Shown here: one piece after another, positions 35,838 to 44,559 of the stretch
Numbering within the stretch: the first letter of the stretch is position 1
Layout: the number at the start of each line of letters is the position of its first letter
Assembly (NCBI GenBank): GCA_910586825.1
Contig: CAJUJF010000003.1
Coordinates: 1-64,000 of the forward strand
Length of the DNA: 64,000 nucleotides
Source: an uncultured Christensenellaceae bacterium
Lineage (GTDB): Bacteria; Bacillota; Clostridia; Christensenellales; Borkfalkiaceae
Direction: 5' to 3'
Position numbers and translations under genes: made by a program
The notes under the pieces: generated by a model
Told to the model about the DNA's origin: nothing
The model's database searches: none
What the model saw: only the letters and a program-made list of their open reading frames with translations

Positions 35838-38831
35838 TTATTCCGCGGTTGCGAGTTCGATCGCGCCGGTGCCTTCGTTATAGGTCCATTTCGCGCTCTC
35901 GTCGATCAACGCTTTGAGCTTCGTCCAGGATTCAACGTACGCGCCGCTCTGGAAAGGAGCATCGGGCGACAGCCATTGCGAATCGGAAGCGCGGAAGAAG
36001 TAACCGGTAGCACCCTGGAACGTCTGGTAGATCGCGACGACTTCGTCCAGCTTCGCCTCGAAATCGGCAGCCGTCTTGTCGAGCGCGGCAACCTTTTCCT
36101 TCACGCTTTCCATCTTGGCATGCTCGCCGAGATAAGACGTAACCGCCCATTCCGCATGCTCGCCGCCGGGGAATTTTTTAAGCGCTTCTTTTTCCGCCGC
36201 ATTCAGTTTGTCATAAGCGGCAATCAGCTTTTTCATTGCCGAAGCGTTGTCAAGATCGCAGATACCCGCAATCGTTTCGTGATCTTTTACGTTTGCGAGG
36301 AATTTCACCGCATTGATCGCTTCGCCCATGTTGCTGATAACCCGTCTCGTGTACTCTTTGCCCTCTTCGGGCTCTGCGGGTTTCGCGTCGAACGTATAAT
36401 CGTCGTCCGCCTTATAGTCCAAAACCGCATAGAACAGCGCCATAATCTGATAATTCCTATCGCTTGCGCCGCATTCGCCCCGCAACAGTTCGTCGATCGC
36501 ATAAGCGTTAAAACGCAGCGCCCAAGTATTGTTGTTAGGCGTCGCGGCTGCCGACCAGAGTCCGGCAAGCTCCGCAATTTCCACTTCGGGAATCTTTGCA
36601 AACAATTCGTCCGTCAGCGTATATTTCGTGCCCTCTTTGAAATACCAACCGTTTGCCGTTTTATACACATAGTCGGACGTGAATTGAATCTCTCCGCCCA
36701 CCCAAGTCATACTAGGCAACTCCCAACCGAGTTTGGTATACCAACCGTTTACGACTGCCAACGTGCGAGCATAAAGGTATGCGTCTTTGATGAAGTTCTG
36801 CACATATTCGCTGTTGATGACCGCGAGGATATTTGCGGGCAAACTCGCAATTTCCTCGGCAGTGCAACCGGTGTAAGCCTTATAAAATTTGTAAAGATTC
36901 GTGCCGATTCCGTCTTGGGGTTCTGCAATGTCCCAAGCCATTTTCGTGACTACACCCTTGTCATCTTTCTTTTCGCCTTCGGTATTATAACACTTTACCG
37001 TATAGTCGAGCAGATCGCCCAATTTGCTGTTCGCTTTTTCGATCGCGGTAAGCGCTTTTTCGAGCGCGGTGAGCTTCTGGGTAACGCCCATCGTTTCAAG
37101 CGCCTCTTTATCTTTGTCGCTCAATTCCTGATAAGCCGCCCATGCCGCATGGATCTTCGCGGAATCCAGTTTCAGCGCGGCAGCGGTCGAATAATTGTCT
37201 TCGCCGAAGCCGATTTCCTTAAACGCCTTGACCGCTTGTTCAACAGCGCTCGCCCCCCCCGACATGTTGAGCGCCGCCATGCGCTTTTCCGCATCGTCAA
37301 GGGTCTTTTTTTCCGCATCGGTGATATAATCGGTCTGATAAGGCTTCGTGAGCTTGTTGAAAGCATTCACCGCCGCGTCAACCGTCGCTTTGTCCTCTTT
37401 GGTCAGTTTGTCGATCGCAGGGATCTCCGCAATCGCCTCCTTCACGCCGCGGATCGCGGAAGAATACGCGGGAGCCGTATTGTCGAACCGGAACGAGAAG
37501 TTATAAATATCGCAATTCGGCGTATCGAAATTATAGCTTACCGCCGCGCGATTGTAGATAACGGTCTGGAAACGGACGTCGGTCGCTTCGTTGGAATTGA
37601 GCAGATCGTACACGCCCGCTTCGTGCGTGATCAGGTTTCCGCCGTAGGTCGTAGGATCGTCGATCGATTCCTGTTTGATCGTGCCCTTTGCGGAAGTGAT
37701 CTTCAAATTCTGGAACTGCGCGCCGTTGCCGTACGCGGGCATCCCCTCTTCGTTGATGATGTTCAAAGAAGCATTGAAACGGTGCGTCGCACAGGAAGTC
37801 ATGCTCGCATGCTCCCAATCTTTCACGAGAACGGAACCGTCGTCGAATTCCGCCGTAAGACGGTAAACGTAATAGGTCTCGCCGTCGTCGTCCGTCAACG
37901 GAACGCTTTCCGCGGTCATTTTGATATCGGAGGTCGGCACGTAATATCCGCCCTCTTCGTTCCAGGTAGAGGTGAGATAGCAGTTTTCGGTGTCGTACTG
38001 CATACCGATATTTTTGGTCTCGTCATAGCCGTCGTACATGACGTCACCCTCGGCAATACCCTTGTAATAATACATGTTTCCGGTATTGTTATCGAAAGCG
38101 AATCCGAAATGCGCGACCAGATAGGCGTCCGCAAACAGGAACCCGATCTGAGAATAAACGGCGTCGTCGTATCCTTCGTAACTCGGATAGATCTTCGCCT
38201 CGGTGAGTTTCAGATCGTATTCGACCTTGGTAATGCCGTCGTAAGGGGCAAAGTCGACCTGCACGTTCGCGTCGGAGAACGGATACACGTTCCAGGTCGC
38301 AAGCGTGCCGCCGGTATCGCCGAGACCGACGAGTTCGTATCCCTGACGGTAGGTTTGCAGTCCGTTCAGCCCTTTCATGACGACGATGTCGTTCTTGCTG
38401 TTCTTTTTCAAATCTTCGTGATAATCCGTCGTCCAGCAGGAATAACGGTCGAGCGAAGTTCCGTTTTCATAATAGAAGAACTGGTCGGTGTTGTTGTCCG
38501 CATAAGCGTTCTTCATGACGAAAAGCTTCACGTCCGCATCGTCGCCGGAGAGCTTGGCAACGTAGTCGCCCTCGTCCCCTTCCTCGACGCACTGCTCGAT
38601 CGCCTTGTACATATCTTTAAAGCTCGCCTTCTTCGTGCCGTTCGCGGCAAAGTACCCGTACGCCTCCGCGCGGCCGTCCGCCGTATAACGAACCTCCGTA
38701 TTCGGCGTGACCGTTCCGTGATTGCTGCCGCCCGGTTTTTTGCCGGGATCTTTTTCGCCGCAAGCCGCAAGCGTCGCGATCGCGCCCGCCATTGCCAATG
38801 CAATCAACGAAAACTTAACCTTTTTGTTCAT
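35838..38831 (-). CDS. Large surface lipoprotein, paralogue D with helical C-terminal region
   Basis: A 997-residue lipoprotein (lipobox LAAC, C24). Residues about 40-460 share the layout of paralogues A-C: FKDMYKAIEQ, FFYYENGT, a WNVYPFSD stretch and the FQNLKIT segment. From about 480 to the end it is rich in Ala, Lys, Asp and Glu with repeated A..AF..L.....I pattern, like FIVAR-type helical bundles (VDAAVNAFNKLTKPY, AVKAFKEIGF). These helices may hold the binding head away from the membrane. An 8-G tract in the coding strand (37260-37253, encoding SGGA) could slip. It is the first gene of the importer region, under the promoter with a 10-G spacer. Confidence 0.78.
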   Translation of the reverse strand: MNKKVKFSLIALAMAGAIATLAACGEKDPGKKPGGSNHGTVTPNTEVRYTADGRAEAYGYFAANGTKKASFKDMYKAIEQCVEEGDEGDYVAKLSGDDADVKLFVMKNAYADNNTDQFFYYENGTSLDRYSCWTTDYHEDLKKNSKNDIVVMKGLNGLQTYRQGYELVGLGDTGGTLATWNVYPFSDANVQVDFAPYDGITKVEYDLKLTEAKIYPSYEGYDDAVYSQIGFLFADAYLVAHFGFAFDNNTGNMYYYKGIAEGDVMYDGYDETKNIGMQYDTENCYLTSTWNEEGGYYVPTSDIKMTAESVPLTDDDGETYYVYRLTAEFDDGSVLVKDWEHASMTSCATHRFNASLNIINEEGMPAYGNGAQFQNLKITSAKGTIKQESIDDPTTYGGNLITHEAGVYDLLNSNEATDVRFQTVIYNRAAVSYNFDTPNCDIYNFSFRFDNTAPAYSSAIRGVKEAIAEIPAIDKLTKEDKATVDAAVNAFNKLTKPYQTDYITDAEKKTLDDAEKRMAALNMSGGASAVEQAVKAFKEIGFGEDNYSTAAALKLDSAKIHAAWAAYQELSDKDKEALETMGVTQKLTALEKALTAIEKANSKLGDLLDYTVKCYNTEGEKKDDKGVVTKMAWDIAEPQDGIGTNLYKFYKAYTGCTAEEIASLPANILAVINSEYVQNFIKDAYLYARTLAVVNGWYTKLGWELPSMTWVGGEIQFTSDYVYKTANGWYFKEGTKYTLTDELFAKIPEVEIAELAGLWSAAATPNNNTWALRFNAYAIDELLRGECGASDRNYQIMALFYAVLDYKADDDYTFDAKPAEPEEGKEYTRRVISNMGEAINAVKFLANVKDHETIAGICDLDNASAMKKLIAAYDKLNAAEKEALKKFPGGEHAEWAVTSYLGEHAKMESVKEKVAALDKTAADFEAKLDEVVAIYQTFQGATGYFFRASDSQWLSPDAPFQSGAYVESWTKLKALIDESAKWTYNEGTGAIELATAE

Positions 38832-38879
38832 TGTTTCCCTCCCTAATTTATGTATAATTTCCCCTATTACGGTATCATT

Positions 38880-38909
38880 ATTGTACCCCCCCCCCTATCG
38901 ATTTGTCAA
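38880..38909 (-). promoter_or_regulatory. Promoter with a 10-G tract in the spacer
   Basis: TTGACA (38909-38904) and TACAAT (38885-38880) are separated by 18 bases, ten of which are a run of G on the minus strand (38895-38886). Changes in tract length by slippage would alter the spacer and so the promoter strength; 17 bases would be optimal. The rest of 38832-39050 is AT-rich with nothing recognisable. Confidence 0.8.
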
Positions 38910-39046
38910 GGATTTTTTGAAAGAATAATGAAAAAATTTTTTTATTTTTCCCCATTTTTCGGCAATATTTCTCTGTTTTTGTAAAATTGCAAACAATAAT
39001 TTTGTCGAAACTGCAAATTTGACCCAAAACATCAAAAATCTTTTTC

Positions 39047-39084
39047 AAATAAAAAGCTGAGGATGCCCGAACGGATACCCTCAG
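39047..39084 (-). terminator. Terminator of dinB
   Basis: CTGAGG and CCTCAG arms with an imperfect inner stem; on the minus strand the hairpin is followed by CTTTTTATTTG. Confidence 0.75.
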
Positions 39085-39122
39085 TTTGCGCTGTTTTCCG
39101 AAATCTATTTCACGATGCGGCG

Positions 39123-40352
39123 CTATTTTTGCCGCCCGCCGGGGGGCGGCGACTGTCTGCCGCCGGCACAGTCCGGCATTTTCGTCTCGCCGAGCAGGAC
39201 GGCGGGTCCGATCGCCGATTCCCCGAACCGAAGTTTGATGCCGTCGAGCGCCGCTTCGACTTTCCGCCGTTTCTCGTCCGCCGTGCCGAACAGGGAGAGC
39301 TGACAAGGCGCTTCGGCGCTTTCGAGCGCGATCGCGCTCACCGTAAGCGCACGGATCCCGTGCCGCCAGCGGTAACGCTCCGACAGCAGGCGCGCGCAAG
39401 CGTCCGCGATCGCCGCCGCGCTCTGCGTAGGCGTTTCGAGTCGGCGTTGCCAGCTCTCGAATTCGAGTTCGCTGTTCCGCACCGTGATCTGCACCCCGCG
39501 CGCCTGCAACTTCATGGACCGCAGTTTCTGTCCGATCTCCTGCGAGAGCGCGACGATGACCGTCCGCGCCTCTTCCGTATCGGTAAGGTCGGTCACGCAG
39601 GTAATGCCGTGTCCCACCGATTTCGCCTGTTCCTCTTCGCCGCAACGCGCGACGGGCGAATCGTCCTGCCCGTTGGCGTACCGCCAGAGTTTTTCGCCGT
39701 TTTTGCCGAACGTTTTTTTCAGATAGCCGACCGGACAGCGCGCAAGCTCGCCGAGCGTGCGAACGCCGATCCTGCGCAGTTTCTCGGAAGTCGCCCGCCC
39801 GCAGAAGATCATGTCCGAACAGGGAAGTCCCCAGACTTTTTCCCGATAATTCTCCCGCGTGATCTCCGTCACCGCGTCCGGCTTTTTGAGGTCGGAGCCG
39901 AGTTTGGCGAACACCTTATTAAAGGAAACCCCCACGCTCACCGTGATCCCGATCTCCCGCTTCACCGTCGCGCGGATCTCTTCGGCGATCTGCAACGGCG
40001 GTTTGCGGTTGCCCGTCACGTCGAGCCAGCATTCGTCCAGCCCGTACGGCTCTACAAGGTCGGTATACCGTCCGTAAATTTCGCGTAGCGCTTTGGAATA
40101 CTTCGCATACAGATCGTGATGCGGCGGCACGATGATCAGTTCGGGACAGACGCGTTTCGCCTGCCAATTCGCCATACCCGTTTTCACGCCCGCGCGCTTC
40201 GCGGGTTCCGATTTCGCGAGCACGATGCCGTGGCGGTCTTCCGTCGAACCGCACACCGCGACCGCCTTGCCGCGAAGTTCGGGACGCAAAACGCATTCCA
40301 CGGACGCATAGAACGCGTTCGCGTCGCTGTGTAAAATCCGTCTCGTCTCCAT
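39123..40352 (-). CDS. dinB: DNA polymerase IV, Y family
   Basis: This 409-residue translesion polymerase copies past damaged bases at stalled forks. Catalytic acids are visible in HSDANAFYASVE near the N-terminus and in GLDECWLDVTG, with the family steric region between. The little-finger domain occupies about residues 230-345. The start is ATG 40352 with GGAGGGGAGA just upstream; a longer frame to 40412 would begin in the -35 box. It is monocistronic and divergent from the EF-G-like gene. The C-terminus is rich in Gly, Pro and Arg. Confidence 0.95.
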   Translation of the reverse strand: METRRILHSDANAFYASVECVLRPELRGKAVAVCGSTEDRHGIVLAKSEPAKRAGVKTGMANWQAKRVCPELIIVPPHHDLYAKYSKALREIYGRYTDLVEPYGLDECWLDVTGNRKPPLQIAEEIRATVKREIGITVSVGVSFNKVFAKLGSDLKKPDAVTEITRENYREKVWGLPCSDMIFCGRATSEKLRRIGVRTLGELARCPVGYLKKTFGKNGEKLWRYANGQDDSPVARCGEEEQAKSVGHGITCVTDLTDTEEARTVIVALSQEIGQKLRSMKLQARGVQITVRNSELEFESWQRRLETPTQSAAAIADACARLLSERYRWRHGIRALTVSAIALESAEAPCQLSLFGTADEKRRKVEAALDGIKLRFGESAIGPAVLLGETKMPDCAGGRQSPPPGGRQK

Positions 40353-40383
40353 TCTCCCCTCCGCAGGCATATCCTTCGTTCGT

Positions 40384-40412
40384 ATTATAAAACAAACAAA
40401 CGTTTTCGTCAA
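40384..40412 (-). promoter_or_regulatory. Promoter of dinB
   Basis: TTGACG (40412-40407), a 17-base spacer and TATAAT (40389-40384). I did not see a LexA-type operator overlapping it. Confidence 0.8.
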
Positions 40413-40487
40413 GCGGATAATATTTCCTGCGTGAATTCGGAAACGGATTGTTTTTCACAATTTACGCAACTATTTTTCATTTCGGTC

Positions 40488-40515
40488 TTGATTTTTCGGA
40501 ATTATCCGTTATAAT
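40488..40515 (+). promoter_or_regulatory. Promoter of the EF-G-like gene
   Basis: TTGATT (40488-40493), a 16-base spacer and TATAAT (40510-40515), divergent from the dinB promoter. Confidence 0.75.
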
Positions 40516-40589
40516 AAAGGAAATCCCTCTTCCGGCAACCATTCTCCGTTTCCGAAAAAGCGGGTTGAGAAAAAAAGGAGAATCCAATT

Positions 40590-42632
40590 ATGAGCATTTC
40601 GGCGAAAGACATTCGGAACATCGCGATCGTAGGACACAGCGGCGAGGGCAAGACCACACTGATGGAAGCGATGCTCTTTAACGGCGGCTCGATCGAGCGT
40701 ATGGGAAAAACGGAAAACGGGACCACCGTTTCCGATTTCGACGAACAGGAGATCGCCCGTAAAATGTCCGTTTCCCTTTCCGCGGCGTACACCGCGTGGG
40801 GCGGCGTGAAACTCAATCTGTTAGACGTGCCCGGCTTTTACGACTTCGAAGGCGAGTTCAACGAAGCCATGCGCGCCTGCGGAAGCGCGCTCGTCGTAAC
40901 CGGCGCGGGCGGAAGCGTCACCGTGGGCGCGGAAAAGGCGATTTCCCAATGCCTGCGCGCCAAAAAACCGCTCGTCGTGTTCATCAACGGCATGGACAAA
41001 GAGAACGCCGACTACCACGGCACCGTGCGCGCGTTGCAGGAGAAATACAAGGGCAAGATCGCGCCCATTCAGATCCCGCTGATGGAAGGGAACAAGATGA
41101 CGGGCGTCGTAAACGCGCTGACCGGAAAAGCTTATCGGTTCACCAACGTCGGGCCCGAGGAAATCCCCGTGCCCGAAGAGTATCGGCGCGATCTGGAAAC
41201 CATGCAGTATTCGCTGATGGAAACCGCCGCGGAAAACGACGACGTATTGCTCGAAAAATATTTCGAGGACGGATTCCTGTCCCGCGAGGACACCATTCAC
41301 GGGATCCGCAAAGGCATCTTCGCGATCAACGTCATTCCCGTCATGGCGGGCAGCGCCTTGCAAAACAAGGGCGTCATCAACCTCATGAACGAAATCGTAA
41401 AATACATGCCGGAAGCGGCGGAACGCAGAGAGCTCCCCGCAACCGACCTGTTAAAGGACGCGGTAGTCGGGATCGCGTGCGAAGAGAACGCCCCACTCGC
41501 GGCGCAGGTCTTTAAAACCGCCGTCGATCCCTTCGTCGGAAAGATGAACTACCTGCGCGTCTGCCGCGGCACCCTGCAAACGGGCATGACCGTGCTCAAT
41601 ACCGAAACGAACGCGACGGAACGCATCAACGCCGTGTATCTGATCAAGGGCAAAAAGCTGGAAGCGGTTTCCGCGATCGGCGCGGGCGACATCGGCGCCG
41701 TTTCCAAACTCGCGAACACGGGCACGGGCGACACCCTCTGCGCGGAAGAAGCGCCCGTGAAATTCGACCCCGTCCTCTTCCCCAAGCCCGTGCTGTTCAT
41801 GGCGGTCTACGCCGCCGTGCGCGGAACGGAAGACAAGGTGTTCGGCGGGCTCGCGCGGCTTGCCGAAGAGGATAAGAGTTTTACCGTCACCAAGAACGCG
41901 GGTACGGGAGAAACGCTCGTGGGCGGACAGGGCGAAGTCCACCTCGAAGTCATCAAAAGGAAGTTGAAGGCGAAATTCGGCGCGGACGCGGAATTCCGCA
42001 CCCCCGCCGTGGCGTACAAAGAGACGATCCGAAAAACGGCGACCGCCGAGGGAAAGTACAAGAAACAGACGGGCGGACACGGGCAGTACGGGCATTGCAA
42101 AATGCGCTTCGAACCGTGCGAGAAGGACTTCGAGTTTGCCGAAGAAGTCGTCGGCGGCGCGGTACCGAAACAGTATATCCCCGCCGTCGAAAAAGGGATC
42201 GTCGAATGTCTCCCCAACGGCGTTTTGGCGGGCTATCCCGTGATCCGCGTGAAAGCCGTCCTCTACGACGGAAGTTATCACGACGTGGACTCTTCCGAAG
42301 CCGCGTTCAAATCGGCGGCGGAAATCGCCTTTAAAGAGGGCATCAAGAACGCCGCGCCCGTGTTGCTGGAACCCATCTCCCGTTTGCGGATCGCCGTACC
42401 CGAACAGTACGTGGGCGACGTGCTGGGCGATTTGAACAAGCGCAGAGGCAGGATCATCGGCATGGACGCGCAGGACGAAATGCAGATCGTCACCGCGGAA
42501 GCGCCGCAGGGCGAGCTTCTGACGTACGCGACTTCGCTCAGATCGATGACGCAGGGCCGCGGAAAATTCACCGAGACGTTCGCGCGGTACGAACAGGCGC
42601 CCGACGCCGTTCTGCAAAACCTCAAAAAATAA
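40590..42632 (+). CDS. Elongation factor G-like translational GTPase
   Basis: A 680-residue protein with all EF-G domains. The G1 loop is GHSGEGKTT rather than the usual GHIDAGKTT, G3 reads DVPGF instead of DTPGH, and G4 NGMD instead of NKMD. These changes mark the EF-G-like subgroup, not the housekeeping FusA. Domain IV (EFRTPAVAYKETI) and the C-terminal QGRGKFTETFARYE segment are intact. The replacement of the G3 histidine (DTPGH to DVPGF) suggests altered GTP hydrolysis. The role could be ribosome recycling or stress; this is unknown. It is monocistronic with an AAAAGGAG ribosome site. Confidence 0.9.
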   Translation: MSISAKDIRNIAIVGHSGEGKTTLMEAMLFNGGSIERMGKTENGTTVSDFDEQEIARKMSVSLSAAYTAWGGVKLNLLDVPGFYDFEGEFNEAMRACGSALVVTGAGGSVTVGAEKAISQCLRAKKPLVVFINGMDKENADYHGTVRALQEKYKGKIAPIQIPLMEGNKMTGVVNALTGKAYRFTNVGPEEIPVPEEYRRDLETMQYSLMETAAENDDVLLEKYFEDGFLSREDTIHGIRKGIFAINVIPVMAGSALQNKGVINLMNEIVKYMPEAAERRELPATDLLKDAVVGIACEENAPLAAQVFKTAVDPFVGKMNYLRVCRGTLQTGMTVLNTETNATERINAVYLIKGKKLEAVSAIGAGDIGAVSKLANTGTGDTLCAEEAPVKFDPVLFPKPVLFMAVYAAVRGTEDKVFGGLARLAEEDKSFTVTKNAGTGETLVGGQGEVHLEVIKRKLKAKFGADAEFRTPAVAYKETIRKTATAEGKYKKQTGGHGQYGHCKMRFEPCEKDFEFAEEVVGGAVPKQYIPAVEKGIVECLPNGVLAGYPVIRVKAVLYDGSYHDVDSSEAAFKSAAEIAFKEGIKNAAPVLLEPISRLRIAVPEQYVGDVLGDLNKRRGRIIGMDAQDEMQIVTAEAPQGELLTYATSLRSMTQGRGKFTETFARYEQAPDAVLQNLKK

Positions 42633-42638
42633 ACGACC

Positions 42639-42669
42639 GCCCCGCCGTTTCAAAACGGCGGGGCTTTTT
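42639..42669 (+). terminator. Terminator of the EF-G-like gene
   Basis: GCCCCGCCGTTT and AAACGGCGGGGC arms followed by TTTTT. Confidence 0.9.
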
Positions 42670-42674
42670 CCCGT

Positions 42675-42705
42675 AAAAAAACGCGGTTGCAGATTGCAAC
42701 CGCGT
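42675..42705 (-). terminator. Terminator of the purine permease gene
   Basis: ACGCGGTTGCA, loop GAT, TGCAACCGCGT, with a run of T on the minus strand beyond 42681. It also has a TTTT on the plus side, so it can back up the EF-G-like terminator. Confidence 0.85.
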
Positions 42706-42725
42706 TTTCAAATCGCGAATTTCGT

Positions 42726-44288
42726 TTACATCGAAGAAACGAGGAAGGTCGCAAGGAAGAGCGCGCCGATCACGTACGTCGGAATCGAGATCTCTTTCAC
42801 TTTGCCCGTGCAGAGTTTTACGATGATATACGTGATGATGCCGATGCCGATTCCCTTCGAAATGCTGTATCCGAGAACCATAACGATGAACGTGAGGAAC
42901 GCAACGATCGCTTCCGCCGCGTCTTCCCAATCGATCTTGGTGACCGAGGACATCATCAGCACGCCGACCCATACCAACGCCGCCGAAGTCGCGCAGCCGG
43001 GAACGAGTCTCGCGATCGGGCTTAAAAACATTGCAAGCAGGAAGCAAAGTCCCGTCACAAGCGCCGTGAAGCCCGTCTTGCCGCCCGCCGCAACGCCCGC
43101 GGAAGATTCTACGAACGTCGTAACGGTAGAAGTACCCGCAATCGCGCCGACGCAGGTTCCGATCGCGTCCGAAAGCATCATCTTGTTCATGTTGACGGGC
43201 ACGCCGTCTTTGTCCAGAAGGTTGCCCTTCGCGCAAGCGCCGTACAGCGTTCCGATCGTATCGAACATATCGATCATGCACAGCGAGAGCGAAGTGGTGA
43301 CGATCAACAGAATCAAACCGCCCACGTTTCCGGTATATGCGCTGAAATCGAAGCCTTTCACGAACACCTGACCGACCGAATCGGTACCCCATGCGGCAAA
43401 CGCCTTCAAAGGATTCTGAATTTCAATGCCGCTGAATACCGCTTTGCACACTTCGTCGCCCCAAGCGAGACCGAGCGCCGACAAAATATAGTAGAGGACG
43501 GCGGAACCGAGAATTCCCCAAAGGATCGCGCCTTTCACGTTCTTTTTGGAAAGAATGGCGATTGCGATCACGCCGAGGAGAATGATGAGCGGCGAAACCA
43601 ACCCGCCGTAGGTGAACCCGTCGGCAAGTACGTTAAAGGAGAAGAACTTTACAAGCGTCGACTCATCTCCCACGATCAAACCGTTGCCGGAATTCTGCAA
43701 CCCGATAAACGCGATGAACATACCGATTCCGACGGGGATCGCATGCCGTACCGCGGCGGGGATCGCCTCGAAGATCTTTTTGCGAAGTCCGGTCGCCGTA
43801 AGGATGATGAACACAACGCCTTCGAGCAAGGTGAACATCATGCAGTTCGCATACGTGAGACCGCTTCCGCCCGCGACGAGGATCAGCGAAAATACGATAA
43901 ACGCATTGACGCCCATGCCCGAAGCCTGCGCCAGAGGCATCTTTGCAAGGAACGCCATGAGCATGGTTCCCGCAACCGCGCCGATCGCCGTCGCGATATA
44001 CGCCGCGCCGTAAGGATCCTCTCCGCCGATTACGAGCGAGAAAAATCCCGCGTTTACCATAAGGATGTAAACCATCGCCATGAACGTCGTGAGACCGGCG
44101 ATCACTTCCGTCTTAAACCGCGAACCGCTCTTCGTGATGCCGAAGTAGTTGTCCACTTTTCCGAAAAATCCCTTATGCGGACTTACGGGCGCTGCGGCGT
44201 CAGCCGCAGCGGGTTGAGAATTCTCAACCGAATCGTTCGTCTGCGCGGAGGTTTCGGATTCGAGGACTTCTTTGTTCTCTTCTTCCAT
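42726..44288 (-). CDS. NCS2-family nucleobase permease (guanine/hypoxanthine type)
   Basis: A 520-residue membrane protein with about 13 hydrophobic segments and a 60-residue Glu/Ala-rich cytosolic N-terminus. The AzgA/PbuG-type signatures are present: FGITKSGSRFKTEVIAGLTTFMAM cut short here as TKSGSRFKTE, the motif LAQASGMGVNAF, and GTSTVTTFVESSAGVAAGG. This subgroup imports guanine, hypoxanthine or adenine by proton symport. It is monocistronic with a short leader, so no purine riboswitch fits between promoter and start. Confidence 0.93.
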   Translation of the reverse strand: MEEENKEVLESETSAQTNDSVENSQPAAADAAAPVSPHKGFFGKVDNYFGITKSGSRFKTEVIAGLTTFMAMVYILMVNAGFFSLVIGGEDPYGAAYIATAIGAVAGTMLMAFLAKMPLAQASGMGVNAFIVFSLILVAGGSGLTYANCMMFTLLEGVVFIILTATGLRKKIFEAIPAAVRHAIPVGIGMFIAFIGLQNSGNGLIVGDESTLVKFFSFNVLADGFTYGGLVSPLIILLGVIAIAILSKKNVKGAILWGILGSAVLYYILSALGLAWGDEVCKAVFSGIEIQNPLKAFAAWGTDSVGQVFVKGFDFSAYTGNVGGLILLIVTTSLSLCMIDMFDTIGTLYGACAKGNLLDKDGVPVNMNKMMLSDAIGTCVGAIAGTSTVTTFVESSAGVAAGGKTGFTALVTGLCFLLAMFLSPIARLVPGCATSAALVWVGVLMMSSVTKIDWEDAAEAIVAFLTFIVMVLGYSISKGIGIGIITYIIVKLCTGKVKEISIPTYVIGALFLATFLVSSM

Positions 44289-44319
44289 ACTTCACCTCTT
44301 TGGTTTTTTTGATATCCCG

Positions 44320-44348
44320 ATTATAGCATCTTTTTGTCGGATTGTAAA
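44320..44348 (-). promoter_or_regulatory. Promoter of the purine permease gene
   Basis: TTTACA (44348-44343), a 17-base spacer and TATAAT (44325-44320). The leader is only about 25-30 bases. The AT-rich stretch 44349-44497 contains a GTGAAA/TTTCAC inverted repeat but no gene. Confidence 0.8.
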
Positions 44349-44497
44349 GAATTCCGTGAAGTTTTGGTGAAAAAAATTTTCACGTCTCCGCATTTTTTTA
44401 CCTCCGAAACGCATAGAGTATTTCGGCGCGTTCCGGAAGCGCTTTGTCGAAAAATCAAAAAAATTTAGCGCATACGCAAAAAATTTAAAAAAATATA

Positions 44498-44526
44498 TTG
44501 ATTTATGGGAAATTTCGTGATAAAAT
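44498..44526 (+). promoter_or_regulatory. Promoter of the zinc-ribbon membrane protein gene
   Basis: TTGATT (44498-44503), a 17-base spacer and TAAAAT (44521-44526). Confidence 0.65.
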
Positions 44527-44559
44527 AATGTTAATACAAACCATATAAGGAGATTGAAT

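Noticed and set aside
35784-38846. 1020-codon open frame on the plus strand opposite lipoprotein D
   Set aside because: It mirrors the true minus-strand lipoprotein gene, which has a signal peptide, ribosome site and promoter; the plus frame has none.
42675-42705. Possible small RNA between the EF-G-like and permease genes
   Set aside because: The hairpins are fully explained as terminators of the two convergent genes.
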